A stretch of 64,000 bases of DNA from JAHEEM01 sp036396795 (GCA_036396795.1 DASWKF010000128.1:29723-93722), one strand, 5' to 3'; shown: positions 26,023 through 36,460, numbered from the stretch's first letter. The notes: a model not told the origin generated them from the sequence alone. Numbers and translations: made by a program.

Positions 26023-26583
26023 CTAAAGATTCAGCGCCGCAGCGTCGGTCAGCACGACTTCCAGATCGGGGCGCGTGCGGTAGGTCGGCTCCATATAGAC
26101 GGCGCGAATCGTGGCCGCGGTGTCGATGACGTAGAGCACCGGCCGCGGCACGCCGAAGGCCTTGCTGCCGACGGGATACTGCTCGTCGCGGATGCCGAGC
26201 TGCAGGTTGATGTCTCCGCTCGGGTCCGCGAGCATCTTGTAGCGGATCCGATGCTCCGCTGCGAACGCCGCGGTTTCCGTCACCTCATCGACGCTGACCG
26301 AGACGACGTTGAGACCCAAAGCCTCGAACTCGGCCAAGCGCTCATTCAAGTCCGCGAGCTGCCGTTGGCAATAGGGACACCAGTCGGCCGAACGAACGAA
26401 GACCACGACCGCGCCCTTCTCTCCCATCAGCGCATCCAGCGTCTGCGTTTGCCCGTCCTGGTCCGGTGCCGTCAACGAATGAGGGAAACCCTCACCGACC
26501 GCCGGCCCCGGGATTTCCTCACCCCGTGCCGCGGACATCGCGACGGCGGCGATCAGCCCAAACGATAGATAGCGCTTGCGCAT
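26023..26583 (-). CDS. Exported peroxiredoxin-like / thioredoxin-fold protein
   Basis: A 186-residue protein with signal peptide (MRKRYLSFGLIAAVAMSAARG) and an AhpC/TSA-type thioredoxin fold. The active-site strand VVVFVRSADWCPYCQRQLADL has a CPYC motif like thioredoxin rather than the Thr-x-x-Cys of classical peroxiredoxins, followed by LNVVSVSVDEVTETAAFAAEH and the cis-Pro region GVPRPVLYVID. GAGGAG precedes the ATG. It probably acts in the periplasm as a thiol oxidoreductase or peroxidase; substrate unknown. Confidence 0.82.
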   Translation of the reverse strand: MRKRYLSFGLIAAVAMSAARGEEIPGPAVGEGFPHSLTAPDQDGQTQTLDALMGEKGAVVVFVRSADWCPYCQRQLADLNERLAEFEALGLNVVSVSVDEVTETAAFAAEHRIRYKMLADPSGDINLQLGIRDEQYPVGSKAFGVPRPVLYVIDTAATIRAVYMEPTYRTRPDLEVVLTDAAALNL

Positions 26584-26688
26584 TGATTTGCTCCTCGTTC
26601 ACCCAAGTGAATGTGTCACGGACAGGCTCTTACAGCGTGCATCATCTGATCGGCGCTGGCAATGAAGGTTCCCGGCCGGAGACGCGGC

Positions 26689-27684
26689 TCATAGGACCGG
26701 CCCCCGCCGAGACGCGGCATCGCGAACCTCGGCCGCAACGAACACCTCCACGGCCAGGTGGACCACGCCAAGGCCCTCGGGAAGCAGGCGTTTGTAGTGA
26801 TCGGGCTCGCGCGGCCGCGACGTGACGACGGATACGATACCGGAGTACATCTGCGGCCCCACCGCCCAGAAATGCAGGTCCGTGACTCGATTGTCGTCGC
26901 TGGCCTCGATTCGGTGCCTGATCAGCTCGCGCAGGTCGTCGGGGCCTTCCCGGTCCAGCAGCACGACGCTGGTGCTATGCAGCAGACCGATAGACCACCG
27001 GCCGACCAGCACGGCACCGACGATGCCCATCGCCGGATCTGCCCAAACGAGCCCGAAGTACTTCGCGGCGAGCAACGCAAAGATCGCCAGCAGTGAGGTC
27101 AGCGCATCGGCCAAGACGTGCAGATAGGCCGACACGAGATTGTGATCATGGTGATGATAGTTCGGGTCGTGGTAGTGCGTGTGCTCCTCGAGGTCGGAAC
27201 CGATGTCCGTCGCTCCCCGCGGATGATGATGCTCGCGGAGAATGAACACCGACGCGCCGTTGACGAGGAGCCCGAGAACAGCCACGAAGATCGCCTCGTT
27301 GAAGGCGATCGGCCGCGGTACGATGAGTCTCGCGACGCTCTCCCAGACCATGACGAGCGCGAAGCCGGCGAGCAGAACGGCGCCGGTGTAACCACCCAGG
27401 GTGTTGACCTTGCCGGTGCCGAAGCTGAACCGCGCGTCGTGCGCATGGCGTCGCGCGTACACATAGGCGAACGCGTTGATGCTCAGGGCCACCGCGTGGG
27501 ACGCCATATGCAAGCCGTCCGCCAGCAGGGCCATCGACCCGAACGCAATGCCTGCCGCGACCTCGACCACCATCATGACCGCGGTGATCGCGATGACCAG
27601 CAACGTCCGCGACTCTCCCGGCCGTTTCAGGTCCTGGCCGAAAGAATGCGAGTGCTCCCAGGGCTGTCGATCGTGACCGTCCAA
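26689..27684 (-). CDS. dmeF: Cation diffusion facilitator, DmeF-type Co/Ni exporter
   Basis: A 331-residue CDF transporter. The N-terminal EHSHSFGQ and internal EEHTHYHDPNYHHHDHNLVSAYLH give two His-rich stretches typical of DmeF. Membrane metal site A is shown by MALLADGLHMASHAVAL (HxxxD-type) and VLADALTSLLAIFALLAAKYFG. The C-terminal cytoplasmic domain contains NRVTDLHFWAVGPQMYSGIVSVV. It exports divalent metals such as cobalt or nickel. TTG 27684 is the only conventional start after an in-frame stop. No DmeR/RcnR repressor adjoins it. Confidence 0.85.
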   Translation of the reverse strand: MDGHDRQPWEHSHSFGQDLKRPGESRTLLVIAITAVMMVVEVAAGIAFGSMALLADGLHMASHAVALSINAFAYVYARRHAHDARFSFGTGKVNTLGGYTGAVLLAGFALVMVWESVARLIVPRPIAFNEAIFVAVLGLLVNGASVFILREHHHPRGATDIGSDLEEHTHYHDPNYHHHDHNLVSAYLHVLADALTSLLAIFALLAAKYFGLVWADPAMGIVGAVLVGRWSIGLLHSTSVVLLDREGPDDLRELIRHRIEASDDNRVTDLHFWAVGPQMYSGIVSVVTSRPREPDHYKRLLPEGLGVVHLAVEVFVAAEVRDAASRRGPVL

Positions 27685-27792
27685 GACGTGATGCTTCGAA
27701 TGCGCCGCTCGATGTATCTACCGTGTATATCATAGCTCCGCACCGGCGCGGATTGGGGTCTCGCGGACGCGGGGCATCCCACCGAGCGGGAG

Positions 27793-28293
27793 CTAACGCG
27801 GTTTTCGCGGCACGATCATATTCACGATCGCGACCTGCACGGCTTCGTTATGTTGATTGAGGGTTTGATTTCGCGATTTGACGATGCCGCAGTCGGGCTT
27901 CGATCTCGACGGCCGCACCTCGAGAACCTCGACCTCCACGCGCAACTCGTCTCCCGGCCGCACCGGACGCGGCCAACTGAGCTCACCGCCCAGGCCGATC
28001 AAGCCGCCCGCGACGCGCATGTCGCTCTGCACGAGCAGGCGCATGCTCACCGCCGCCGTGTGCCAACCGCTCGCCGCAAGGCCACCGAAAACGCTTTGTG
28101 CCGCAGCGGCGTCGTCGAGATGAAACGGCTGCGGATCGAAGCGAGCGGCGAATTGCTTGATTTCGTCCGCCGTCAACACCGCCGGCCCGCTCGTGAAGCG
28201 CTGTCCGACGAAAAAATCCTCCAGATGCAGCGTCGACCCGGCAGGCGGGGCCCGGCCGGCTCCCTCCGACGCCTCGTCAAACGAGCTTGGCAT
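27793..28293 (-). CDS. MaoC-like hotdog dehydratase
   Basis: A 166-residue MaoC-family protein. After a start overlapping the preceding osmC-like gene by 17 bases, it contains LHLEDFFVGQRFTSGPAVLTADEIKQFAARFDPQPFHLDD, in which FDPQPFHLDD carries the catalytic Asp and His of R-hydratases, then GLAASGWHTAAVSMRLLV and NQHNEAVQVAIVNMIVPR. It would hydrate enoyl-CoA-like substrates. ATG 28293 was chosen because further upstream codons are inside osmC in another frame and add basic, atypical sequence. Confidence 0.85.
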   Translation of the reverse strand: MPSSFDEASEGAGRAPPAGSTLHLEDFFVGQRFTSGPAVLTADEIKQFAARFDPQPFHLDDAAAAQSVFGGLAASGWHTAAVSMRLLVQSDMRVAGGLIGLGGELSWPRPVRPGDELRVEVEVLEVRPSRSKPDCGIVKSRNQTLNQHNEAVQVAIVNMIVPRKPR

Positions 28294-28711
28294 CCAGCGT
28301 AACGTCTGCTTTGAGCAGCTTCGATACCGGGCAATTCGCCTTCGCTTCGGCAGCCAGCTTCCGGAAGGACGCATCGTCGATGCCGGAGATCTTGGCTGCC
28401 AGCGTCAAGCTGACGGCGGGAATCGAGAAGCCGGTCTCTCCGCGCTCGAGCGTGACCACCGCGGTCGTGTCCAAGCGCTCGGCCGTGAATCCGTTCTGTC
28501 CCAGCAGGTTCGACAGCGCCATGGTGAAGCAGCCCGCATGCGCCGCGGCAATGAGCTCTTCGGGATTCGTGCCCGGAACGTTCTCGAATCGCGTGCCGAA
28601 TCCGTAGGGCTGCTCGGATAAGGCACCGCTCTGCGTCGATAAAACGCCCTTCCCTTCCTTGAGGCTCCCCGCCCAACTCGCTGAGCCGCTTCGTTTTATC
28701 TTCACTTTCAA
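28277..28711 (-). CDS. osmC: OsmC/Ohr-family peroxidase
   Basis: A 144-residue protein of the OsmC family, which reduces organic hydroperoxides with two cysteines. Signatures are WAGSLKEGKGVLSTQSGAL at the start, GTNPEELIAAAHAGCFTMALSNLL with the peroxidatic Cys61 region, and the second Cys in AKANCPVSKLLKADVTLDA. The gene heads a two-gene unit with the overlapping maoC-like gene and is divergent from the metallo-beta-lactamase gene at 28819. Confidence 0.92.
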   Translation of the reverse strand: MKVKIKRSGSASWAGSLKEGKGVLSTQSGALSEQPYGFGTRFENVPGTNPEELIAAAHAGCFTMALSNLLGQNGFTAERLDTTAVVTLERGETGFSIPAVSLTLAAKISGIDDASFRKLAAEAKANCPVSKLLKADVTLDAKLV

Positions 28712-28818
28712 CTCCGTTGGTCTGTTTGGAATTGAGACACTACGCCGGCTCGTGGCAGACTTCCACTGCCCGAGGGATCGAAAAGACCCGCCGGACCGAT
28801 CCGTGGAGGGGAGAAATC

Positions 28819-30429
28819 ATGAGCAAGCTCAGCATCCTTGGCGTAGCAATGGCGCTCGCCGCAGTCAACGCCTCGGCACAGGACGTCGATGCCCGGGAAG
28901 CGCTTCTCGCCTCGATCGAGGCAATGGGCAGTGAAAACCTGCAGACGATCGAGTATTCCGGCGCCGGCGAGTCGTCACGGATCGGGCAGCAGTACTCGGT
29001 CGACGGCGGCTGGCCGCAATACGAGGTCGCAAACTATACCCGCAGCATCGACTACGATGCCGGGTGGTCACGCGAGGACTACGTCCGGCGGCAGGGCCAG
29101 CATTCGACCTTCGGCAGAACGCCGATGGCCGACGAGCCGGTCACGGCGATCGTGAGCGGCGCGCATGCGTGGGACGTTCGCGACGGCACGCCGGTGCCGC
29201 TGATGCGCCCCTACCTCGACGGCATCCCTTACGGCGAGCTGCGGCAGCTCGAGATCGCGATAACGCCGCACGGGTTTCTCAAGGCCGCGCTCGCGGCGTC
29301 CGATGCCACGGCAATCAGACTGCCGCTCGTCGGCGCCTCGGATTTCGGCCTTTCGCAGTTCGGACGAACGGTGACGATCGTGTCGTTCACGTTACTCGAC
29401 AAGTACAAAATCAACGGCACGATCGACGACCGCAATCTCGTGGAGCTGGTGGGCACCTGGATTCCGAATCCCGTCTATGGCGACATGGACTACGAGATGC
29501 GCTACACCCGCTACGAGAACGTCGACGGCGTCATGTTCCCGATGCTGATTCACACGCATCAGGCCGATCCTCGATTGAATCCGGCGCACAATTACTTCGA
29601 GTACGAAATCACCAACGTCGAGCCGAACGCGCCGGTCTCGACCATGCCCGTTCCCGAGGCGATTCGAACGGCCGTCAAGCCGCCCGCGCGCGTGGAAAGC
29701 CAGGAGCTCGCCGACGGCGTCTGGCTGCTCGCAGGCGGCACGCATCACAGCCTGCTGGTCGAGTTCCGTGACTACGTTGCGGTCGTTGAAGCACCCAACA
29801 ACGAGGAACGGTCGTTGGCGGTCATCGCGGAAGCGGCGCGGCTGGTTCCCGACAAGCTGATTCAGTACGTCGTCAACACACACCATCACTTCGACCACGC
29901 CGGCGGCCTGCGCAGCTACCTCTCGCAGGGCACGACCATCGTCACTCATGAGTCCAACAAGGAGTATTACCTCGACATTCTGTTTCATCCATCGCCGAGG
30001 ACCTTGCAGCCCGACCGCATGGCGAAATACAACCCGATGTACTGGATCAGCCGGCGGCCGGCGCCGATAGAAACGGTGGCCGGCGAAGCGCGCGGCACGG
30101 GAAAGTACGTCGTGACCGACGGCGAGCAGATTCTCGAGATCTATCACGTGCAGGACATGTACTACGAGCTCGGCGATCCGTCGCTGAGATACGGCCATCA
30201 CAGCGAGGATATGCTGATGGTCTATCTGCCCAGGGAGAGAATTCTCGTGAACGCCGACCTCTATTCACCGCCGGCGCGGGGTGCACAGGCTGGCGCGCCG
30301 ACGCTGGGAATGCGCACGCTGCATGAAAACATCCGCAAGCTCAGGCTCGATCCCGAGCGGCACGTTCCGCTGCACGGCCGCATCGGCAGCCACGAAGAGT
30401 TCCTCGGGCTCGTGTCGGCAGGCGGCTGA
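28819..30429 (+). CDS. Exported two-part metallo-beta-lactamase-fold hydrolase
   Basis: A 536-residue protein. ATG 28819 is preferred because GGAGGGGAG sits upstream and the signal peptide (ending NASAQ) begins there. Residues 30-300 form an uncharacterised beta-rich domain. The C-terminal MBL domain has VVNTHHHFDHAGGLRSY (HxHxDH), later ligands in ILVNADLYSPP and VPLHGRIG, and begins at GVWLLAGGTHHSLLVEF. It is a periplasmic metallohydrolase of unknown substrate, a sister to the EF-hand MBL protein at 8.4 kb but without calcium loops. It converges almost exactly (1-base gap) with the CHAD gene. Confidence 0.85.
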   Translation: MSKLSILGVAMALAAVNASAQDVDAREALLASIEAMGSENLQTIEYSGAGESSRIGQQYSVDGGWPQYEVANYTRSIDYDAGWSREDYVRRQGQHSTFGRTPMADEPVTAIVSGAHAWDVRDGTPVPLMRPYLDGIPYGELRQLEIAITPHGFLKAALAASDATAIRLPLVGASDFGLSQFGRTVTIVSFTLLDKYKINGTIDDRNLVELVGTWIPNPVYGDMDYEMRYTRYENVDGVMFPMLIHTHQADPRLNPAHNYFEYEITNVEPNAPVSTMPVPEAIRTAVKPPARVESQELADGVWLLAGGTHHSLLVEFRDYVAVVEAPNNEERSLAVIAEAARLVPDKLIQYVVNTHHHFDHAGGLRSYLSQGTTIVTHESNKEYYLDILFHPSPRTLQPDRMAKYNPMYWISRRPAPIETVAGEARGTGKYVVTDGEQILEIYHVQDMYYELGDPSLRYGHHSEDMLMVYLPRERILVNADLYSPPARGAQAGAPTLGMRTLHENIRKLRLDPERHVPLHGRIGSHEEFLGLVSAGG

Positions 30430-30430
30430 G

Positions 30431-31372
30431 CTATCGGGAGCTCATGATCTTGCGTGATGCCTGCGCATTCGTATCGCGTTGCCACACGTCCCAATAACCC
30501 TCGATCCGCTCGACGAAGTGCTGGCGTTTTTCCGCGAGCAGTCGCCGACCGAGGGTCTCGGCTTCGCCCTTCAGCGCAAGTTGGCACCTGCTGATATCGC
30601 GGAAAACGTCCTGAAGCGCGCCCGGGTCATCAAGCTCATTCTTGCACGCCCACAATACCTCGCGTAATACCGACAAATCATGATCGTCGCCGAGGCAATG
30701 CGACAGCACATCGGCATCGTTTCGACGCGCCCTCATGACGTCGTCCCGCACGCCGCGCAGTAATCGCATGTGATACCAGTGGTCGGTCATGCGCTTCCGC
30801 CATTCGTGAATGTTCTCCGTGCTGGGTGTCCGGTGGGCTCGTTTCATGGCTTTGCGCCCCTGAGAATACGTTCCACCCAACCCGCTCGCCAGTGCATCGA
30901 AGCCGCTGTCCTCGAGCGCCCACGACTCGAGCCGCCCCCTGCCCCGCTTCATGCGCTCGCCGAGCTCTCGCAGCCGTGCGTGCGTATCGACTTGATCCTC
31001 GACGACTCGCTCCCGGTGCCGGATCAACTGCCGGCGCACCGCAGCGTATGCCTTCCGATCGACCGGCCCCTCGACTCGCGTCATCAGGCGCTCGAATGAT
31101 TCGACGATAGTCTGCGCGTCGCGAATCTTCGAGAGACTCTTGGCCGAGTCTCGATACCAAGCGTTTTCGAGATCGTAGATCTCCCGCAACTGCGGCCGGA
31201 CCAAACGGATGAGAGCGCGAATCATCTTGCAGCGCTTGCGCACCCGATGGATCGTCTCATGGCTGTCGCCGTCGACCTTCTCCGTTTCGCTGACCACCTT
31301 GTCGACTTGCTCGCCGGCGATCCGTTGAACGGCGTGCTCGACTGATTCGTATCGGAGGATCCTGAACGGCAT
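30431..31372 (-). CDS. CHAD-domain protein
   Basis: A 313-residue helical protein starting MPFRILRYES. The CHAD hallmarks are paired histidine and basic motifs: ETIHRVRKRCKMIRALIRLVRP and STENIHEWRKRMTDHWYHMRLL, each giving the His-x3-Arg/Lys pattern on the symmetric four-helix units. CHAD proteins bind inorganic polyphosphate. No triphosphate tunnel (CYTH) domain is fused and none adjoins it. The start at 31372 is chosen as the first codon of the conserved region; upstream codons add Arg-rich shadow sequence. Confidence 0.88.
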   Translation of the reverse strand: MPFRILRYESVEHAVQRIAGEQVDKVVSETEKVDGDSHETIHRVRKRCKMIRALIRLVRPQLREIYDLENAWYRDSAKSLSKIRDAQTIVESFERLMTRVEGPVDRKAYAAVRRQLIRHRERVVEDQVDTHARLRELGERMKRGRGRLESWALEDSGFDALASGLGGTYSQGRKAMKRAHRTPSTENIHEWRKRMTDHWYHMRLLRGVRDDVMRARRNDADVLSHCLGDDHDLSVLREVLWACKNELDDPGALQDVFRDISRCQLALKGEAETLGRRLLAEKRQHFVERIEGYWDVWQRDTNAQASRKIMSSR

Positions 31373-31416
31373 ACTGATAGTATATCGAGTCTCGCACGGC
31401 CATAGGCCAGCGCTGA

Positions 31417-31818
31417 AACGGCGCATCGACGACGCAAGCCGGCGCGCGCTCGGCCGAGGCGGCGCTGGCCGCCGCACGCGCCGACGTCGAGCGCGCCGAA
31501 GCCCAAGAGCGCTATGCACGCAGCGAGGTCGAGCGCATCGAGGCCCTGCGCCTGCAGGATCTGACGTCCGCCGAGCTGGACCGGGCGCGGCTGCTCGAGC
31601 CCGGCGCCGAAGGCGGCGACGGTAACGTCGTCGAGGTGCGTGCGCCGATCACCGGGCGCGTGCTGCGGGTCACGCAGGAAAGCGTGATCGTGAGCGGTGC
31701 GGAGATCGTGACGCTCGGCGATCCGGGTGACCTAGAGGTCGTCGCGGAATTTCTGTCCACGGACGCCGTGCAGGCGCGCCCGGGGGCAAGCACTTTCATC
31801 GTGCCGCGCGGCTCCTGA
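31417..31818 (+). pseudogene. Remnant of an HlyD/RND periplasmic adaptor gene
   Basis: The frame is open from just after a TGA (31414-31416) to TGA at 31818. It encodes AEAALAAARADVERAEAQERYARSEVERIEAL, the ascending arm of an adaptor alpha-hairpin, then VVEVRAPITGRVLRVTQESVIV and LGDPGDLEVVAEFLSTDAVQARPG, the returning lipoyl half and beta-barrel start. The signal, first lipoyl half and C-terminal domains are missing, and ELDRARLLEPGAE joins parts that are normally about 30 residues apart, so most of the descending helix is deleted. It lies between the CHAD and GGDEF genes, which point away from or toward it, and is not part of an intact efflux operon. Family call is by motif recognition. 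Confidence 0.75.
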
Positions 31819-31866
31819 TACGCGAATACGCTTCCCCAAAGACCGGCGCGCGAGGAAAAGCCGGGG

Positions 31867-33609
31867 CTAGGCAGCGTCCTGCGTTGCAATGTCCTCAGCC
31901 TGCTCGCCGCCGGCGTCGAGCTCGATCTTTTTTGCCGTGAATCCGGGATATACGATGCAATTTCGCCCCTCGCGCTTCGCTTGCAGAAGCGCGTCGTCGG
32001 CGGCATTGACGACGGCATTGAACGAGGAATAGTGCTGAGAATCGCCGACTCCAAAGCTGACGGTGAACCCGGGCACGGCTCCGCTGCTGAGCCGATCGTA
32101 TAGATCCTCTTCGATCCGGCCGATCACGTTGACGACGGCCTGGCCGCTCGTGCCGGGAAGGACGAGCACGAATTCCTCCCCGCCCCAACGGCAGGCGAGA
32201 TCCGACGGGCGAAGGGTCCCACGGAGCGCATCCGCGAACAGCCGCAGGGCGCGGTCACCCGCGTCATGGCCGTGCGTGTCGTTGAGTTTCTTGAAGTTGT
32301 CCAGGTCCGCGAAGACGACCGAGTACTCGTTGCCGCTCTGCGAAATGACGCTTGTGACCTGAAGCTCGAGGCTGCGCCTATTGAGCAGCCCGGTCAGGGG
32401 GTCGGTGTTGGCTTGACGATCCTTCGTGGCGAACGCCCGCAACAAGCCGATCTCGTCTCCCGCGGCGCCGACGACGGCGGCCAACGCATTCATTTGCTCC
32501 GCGTCGGGCAGCTCACCGACCGGCCCGAGCGCGTGCAACACACCCATCGATCGCCCCATGATGCTGACCGGGACGCAGACGGCCGAGCGGTCGTTCGCGG
32601 CACCGCGGCTCTTGTGGTAAGGGCATGCCTCGAACGTCGTTCCGCAACCGAACTTCATAGTCGCGTTTCGTCGAATCGCGGGACAGTCGTGCGGTTTGGC
32701 GACTTTACATCCGGACTCGTTGGACGCGCTTTCCGATACGGCGACGCGCCGCAGGTGCGCCATGCTTGCGTCCGCGAGCAACAACTCGGTCTCGAACGTG
32801 TCTTTCAACACCTCGTCGACGGCGCCGCTGACGACGTCCAAGGCCTCGGCTTCGTTGCCCGAGAGCTCCATCGCGCGGCGAACGCGCTGCTCGAATTCCT
32901 TGCGCTGCGATTCCCGGTCCCGCACTTCTTTTTCGGCAATCAGCGCGACGTGTTGCGTGCGGATCGTGGCAACGCCGGCGAACGCGAGCCAGCTTGCGAG
33001 AAACAGTGCGACCGCGAGCGCTATTCCGAGCGTCAACTGAGCTTTTCGGACCTGGTCGTTGAGCTGCTCGTTGCTCACGGAGATCCGCGGCTGGAGGACT
33101 TCATCGACTACGCGGTCGAACGCCGTCCGCATCGTGAAAAATTGTCCGCCGGCCAGTCTCAAGTGCTGCGCGGCGGCCGCCTCGAAACCGGGCTGGCCTT
33201 TCGCCTCCACGAGCTCTGCCGCCGTCTGCCTCCAGGCCCGTTGCTCCTGGTCGTGCGCTTCCAGCAAGCGCTGCAACTCCAGGGAGGACTCGTCGGCCAC
33301 CAAGCCCGCGAGCATATCGTCGATCTGCCCCATGTTCTCCGCGAACTCCGCGATATTCGCGTCGATTTCGATCGGGTCCGTCGCCCGGACGACTCTCTCG
33401 AGAGCGAGCTGGGCTTGATACAGATCGCGGTCGATCTGCAAACCGGAGGCGAGCGCAGGAAAGTTCTGTTGAGTGATTTTCAGGGAGGCTCCGTAGATCC
33501 CGCGCATTGCGAAGTATCCAGCCAGCACGACGGCGACGATGATCAGCATCAAGCCCGCGCCGACCACGACAACTTTGAGGTACGCCGGAAGTATTGTCCT
33601 GCTCATCAC
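31867..33609 (-). CDS. Membrane diguanylate cyclase with 4-helix sensor, Cys-rich GAF and GGDEF domains
   Basis: A 580-residue protein. Two transmembrane helices (about 11-35 and 194-213) flank a periplasmic four-helix-bundle sensor. A cytoplasmic GAF-like domain (about 240-395) carries a cysteine cluster: CKVAKPHDCPAIRRN and FGCGTTFEACPYH. The GGDEF domain (about 400-560) contains DPLTGLLNRRSLELQ, FADLDNFKKLNDTHGHDAGD and the active-site RWGGEEFVLVLPG. The intact GGEEF loop predicts c-di-GMP synthesis. The C-terminal tail is acidic. No EAL domain is present and no operon partner is evident. Confidence 0.92.
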   Translation of the reverse strand: MMSRTILPAYLKVVVVGAGLMLIIVAVVLAGYFAMRGIYGASLKITQQNFPALASGLQIDRDLYQAQLALERVVRATDPIEIDANIAEFAENMGQIDDMLAGLVADESSLELQRLLEAHDQEQRAWRQTAAELVEAKGQPGFEAAAAQHLRLAGGQFFTMRTAFDRVVDEVLQPRISVSNEQLNDQVRKAQLTLGIALAVALFLASWLAFAGVATIRTQHVALIAEKEVRDRESQRKEFEQRVRRAMELSGNEAEALDVVSGAVDEVLKDTFETELLLADASMAHLRRVAVSESASNESGCKVAKPHDCPAIRRNATMKFGCGTTFEACPYHKSRGAANDRSAVCVPVSIMGRSMGVLHALGPVGELPDAEQMNALAAVVGAAGDEIGLLRAFATKDRQANTDPLTGLLNRRSLELQVTSVISQSGNEYSVVFADLDNFKKLNDTHGHDAGDRALRLFADALRGTLRPSDLACRWGGEEFVLVLPGTSGQAVVNVIGRIEEDLYDRLSSGAVPGFTVSFGVGDSQHYSSFNAVVNAADDALLQAKREGRNCIVYPGFTAKKIELDAGGEQAEDIATQDAA

Positions 33610-33766
33610 AGTCTCCAGCAGCCCGGAGCGCCTTGCGCTCTCGTGGGGGGCTGCACTTTGGAGAACTATGAAGGAATCGCTACCAGCACTCCGAGATCAA
33701 TATCACAATTTCAGCAAAAATAATAAAAATGATACCCCACGCGGGCCGCTCGCCAGCCGTGGCCAC

Positions 33767-34141
33767 TCAAGCTTTGCTGGTCTTCCTCGGCCGGCCGGCG
33801 CCGCGCGCAATCTCGGCCAACAACTCCCGGTTGACGTCGTTCGAGCGTTCCACGAGCACATCGTAGCGCTCGACGAGCTGCTCACCGAACTTCGTCAGGG
33901 ACGCACCGCCCTTGGAACGGCCGCCTTGCCACTTGGCAACCACCGGCTGCGCGAACAGCTTGTTGAGCTCGTCGACCAACAGCCAGGCGCGCCGGTAGGA
34001 CATATCCATCGCGCGCGCGGCTGCGGCGATGGATTGATGCTCCTGGATCTTGCGCAGCAACTTGACCTTCCCGGGACCCACCTGGCCGACACCCGGAAGA
34101 GTGAGCTTGACCCAAAGCTCTGCGTTCGCCGGCGTCGCCAT
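33767..34141 (-). CDS. ModE-type winged helix-turn-helix regulator
   Basis: A 124-residue protein resembling the N-terminal DNA-binding domain of ModE (molybdate regulator): GPGKVKLLRKIQEHQSIAAAARAMDMSYRRAWLLVDELN is the winged HTH, followed by GGASLTKFGEQLVERYDVL. It lacks the C-terminal molybdate-binding domains, so it cannot sense molybdate by the usual fold. ATG 34141 fits the domain start; the longer reading adds non-homologous sequence. It is divergent from the ribbon-helix-helix gene at 34299. No modABC genes are nearby. Confidence 0.82.
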   Translation of the reverse strand: MATPANAELWVKLTLPGVGQVGPGKVKLLRKIQEHQSIAAAARAMDMSYRRAWLLVDELNKLFAQPVVAKWQGGRSKGGASLTKFGEQLVERYDVLVERSNDVNRELLAEIARGAGRPRKTSKA

Positions 34142-34237
34142 GCAGCTAGCGTAGCGCGTCCGTGGCGGATCTGCACCTCGAGCGCCTTCGGCGCCAACTG
34201 CGCGCAAGACGTCCCAACGGTCCGCGGCTCGATCGAT

Positions 34238-34258
34238 GTTGTGTATGCCGATGTGTAT
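34238..34258. repeat. Two 9-bp direct repeats upstream of RHH gene
   Basis: TGTGTATGC occurs at 34238-34246 and again at 34250-34258 (12-bp period), 41-61 bases before the ribbon-helix-helix start. Short direct repeats of this kind are typical binding sites for ribbon-helix-helix dimers. Confidence 0.4.
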
Positions 34259-34298
34259 GCGGTAGACTGCCCGCATTCAGCTCGGGGAAAGTCGACCA

Positions 34299-34577
34299 AT
34301 GGCCCGATCGGCAGAGAAGATGGTGAGGAAGCAATTTCTGGTGCCGCCTTCGACGGTCGAGCGGCTCGAGCGGCTCGCGACGGCGCAGGGCACGTCCGCC
34401 TCGGAAATCGTGCGTCAGGCCATCAAATCGTACGACGTCCGAGACACGGCGACCATGGAATCTTCCGAGCTCATGGAGCTCGTCGCCGTTCGCTTGAAGG
34501 AAGCCATCAAGTCGACGCGCCACGCGCAGCGAACGGTATCCAAGACCTTGCGAGAGCTCGATTCCGCTGGACGCTAG
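34299..34577 (+). CDS. Ribbon-helix-helix (CopG-like) DNA-binding protein
   Basis: A 92-residue protein. Residues 8-50 form a ribbon-helix-helix: KMVRKQFLVPPSTVERLERLATAQGTSASEIVRQAIKSYDV, with the N-terminal beta ribbon and two helices. The C-terminal half (MESSELMELVAVRLKEAIKSTRHAQRTVSKTLRELDSAG) is a long amphipathic helix. The stop codon shares its last base with the start of the next gene (TAGTG), so the two are translated together. This arrangement resembles antitoxin operons but the partner has no toxin signature. Confidence 0.8.
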   Translation: MARSAEKMVRKQFLVPPSTVERLERLATAQGTSASEIVRQAIKSYDVRDTATMESSELMELVAVRLKEAIKSTRHAQRTVSKTLRELDSAGR

Positions 34578-34762
34578 TGGCGGGCTGGAAGGATATTCTC
34601 CTCGATGTGCTCACGCTGACCGACGAGGTCAAGCGGCTGAATAGCGCCACGGAGAAGCTGTCCGAGCGAACCATCGACATGGACAAGCGGCTGGTGCGGC
34701 TCGAAACCATGGTGGAGGTGGCGCAGCACGCCCGCCTGGCGAACGAGCCCCGGAAACCTTAG
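34577..34762 (+). CDS. Short helical partner of the RHH protein
   Basis: A 61-residue protein starting at GTG 34577: VAGWKDILLDVLTLTDEVKR followed by LNSATEKLSERTIDMDKRLVRLETMVEVAQHA. The heptad-like spacing of Leu/Val/Met predicts a coiled coil or amphipathic helix pair. It overlaps the RHH gene by one base. The protein is not recognised. It may bind the C-terminal helix of its partner, since both are helical and charge-rich; this is inference. Confidence 0.6.
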   Translation: MAGWKDILLDVLTLTDEVKRLNSATEKLSERTIDMDKRLVRLETMVEVAQHARLANEPRKP

Positions 34763-34825
34763 AAGAATGCCTGCTGCAAGCGAGCGTGCGCCGGCACGCC
34801 GCCGGCACACGCGCCTGATCGCCGG

Positions 34826-36460
<1,635 letters not shown>

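Noticed and set aside
31417..31818. Functional short HlyD-family gene
   Set aside because: No start codon in context, missing N- and C-terminal domains and a deleted helix, with an in-frame stop just upstream.
34299..34762. Type II toxin-antitoxin system
   Set aside because: Only the antitoxin-like ribbon-helix-helix part is recognised; the partner has no toxin fold or catalytic residues visible.
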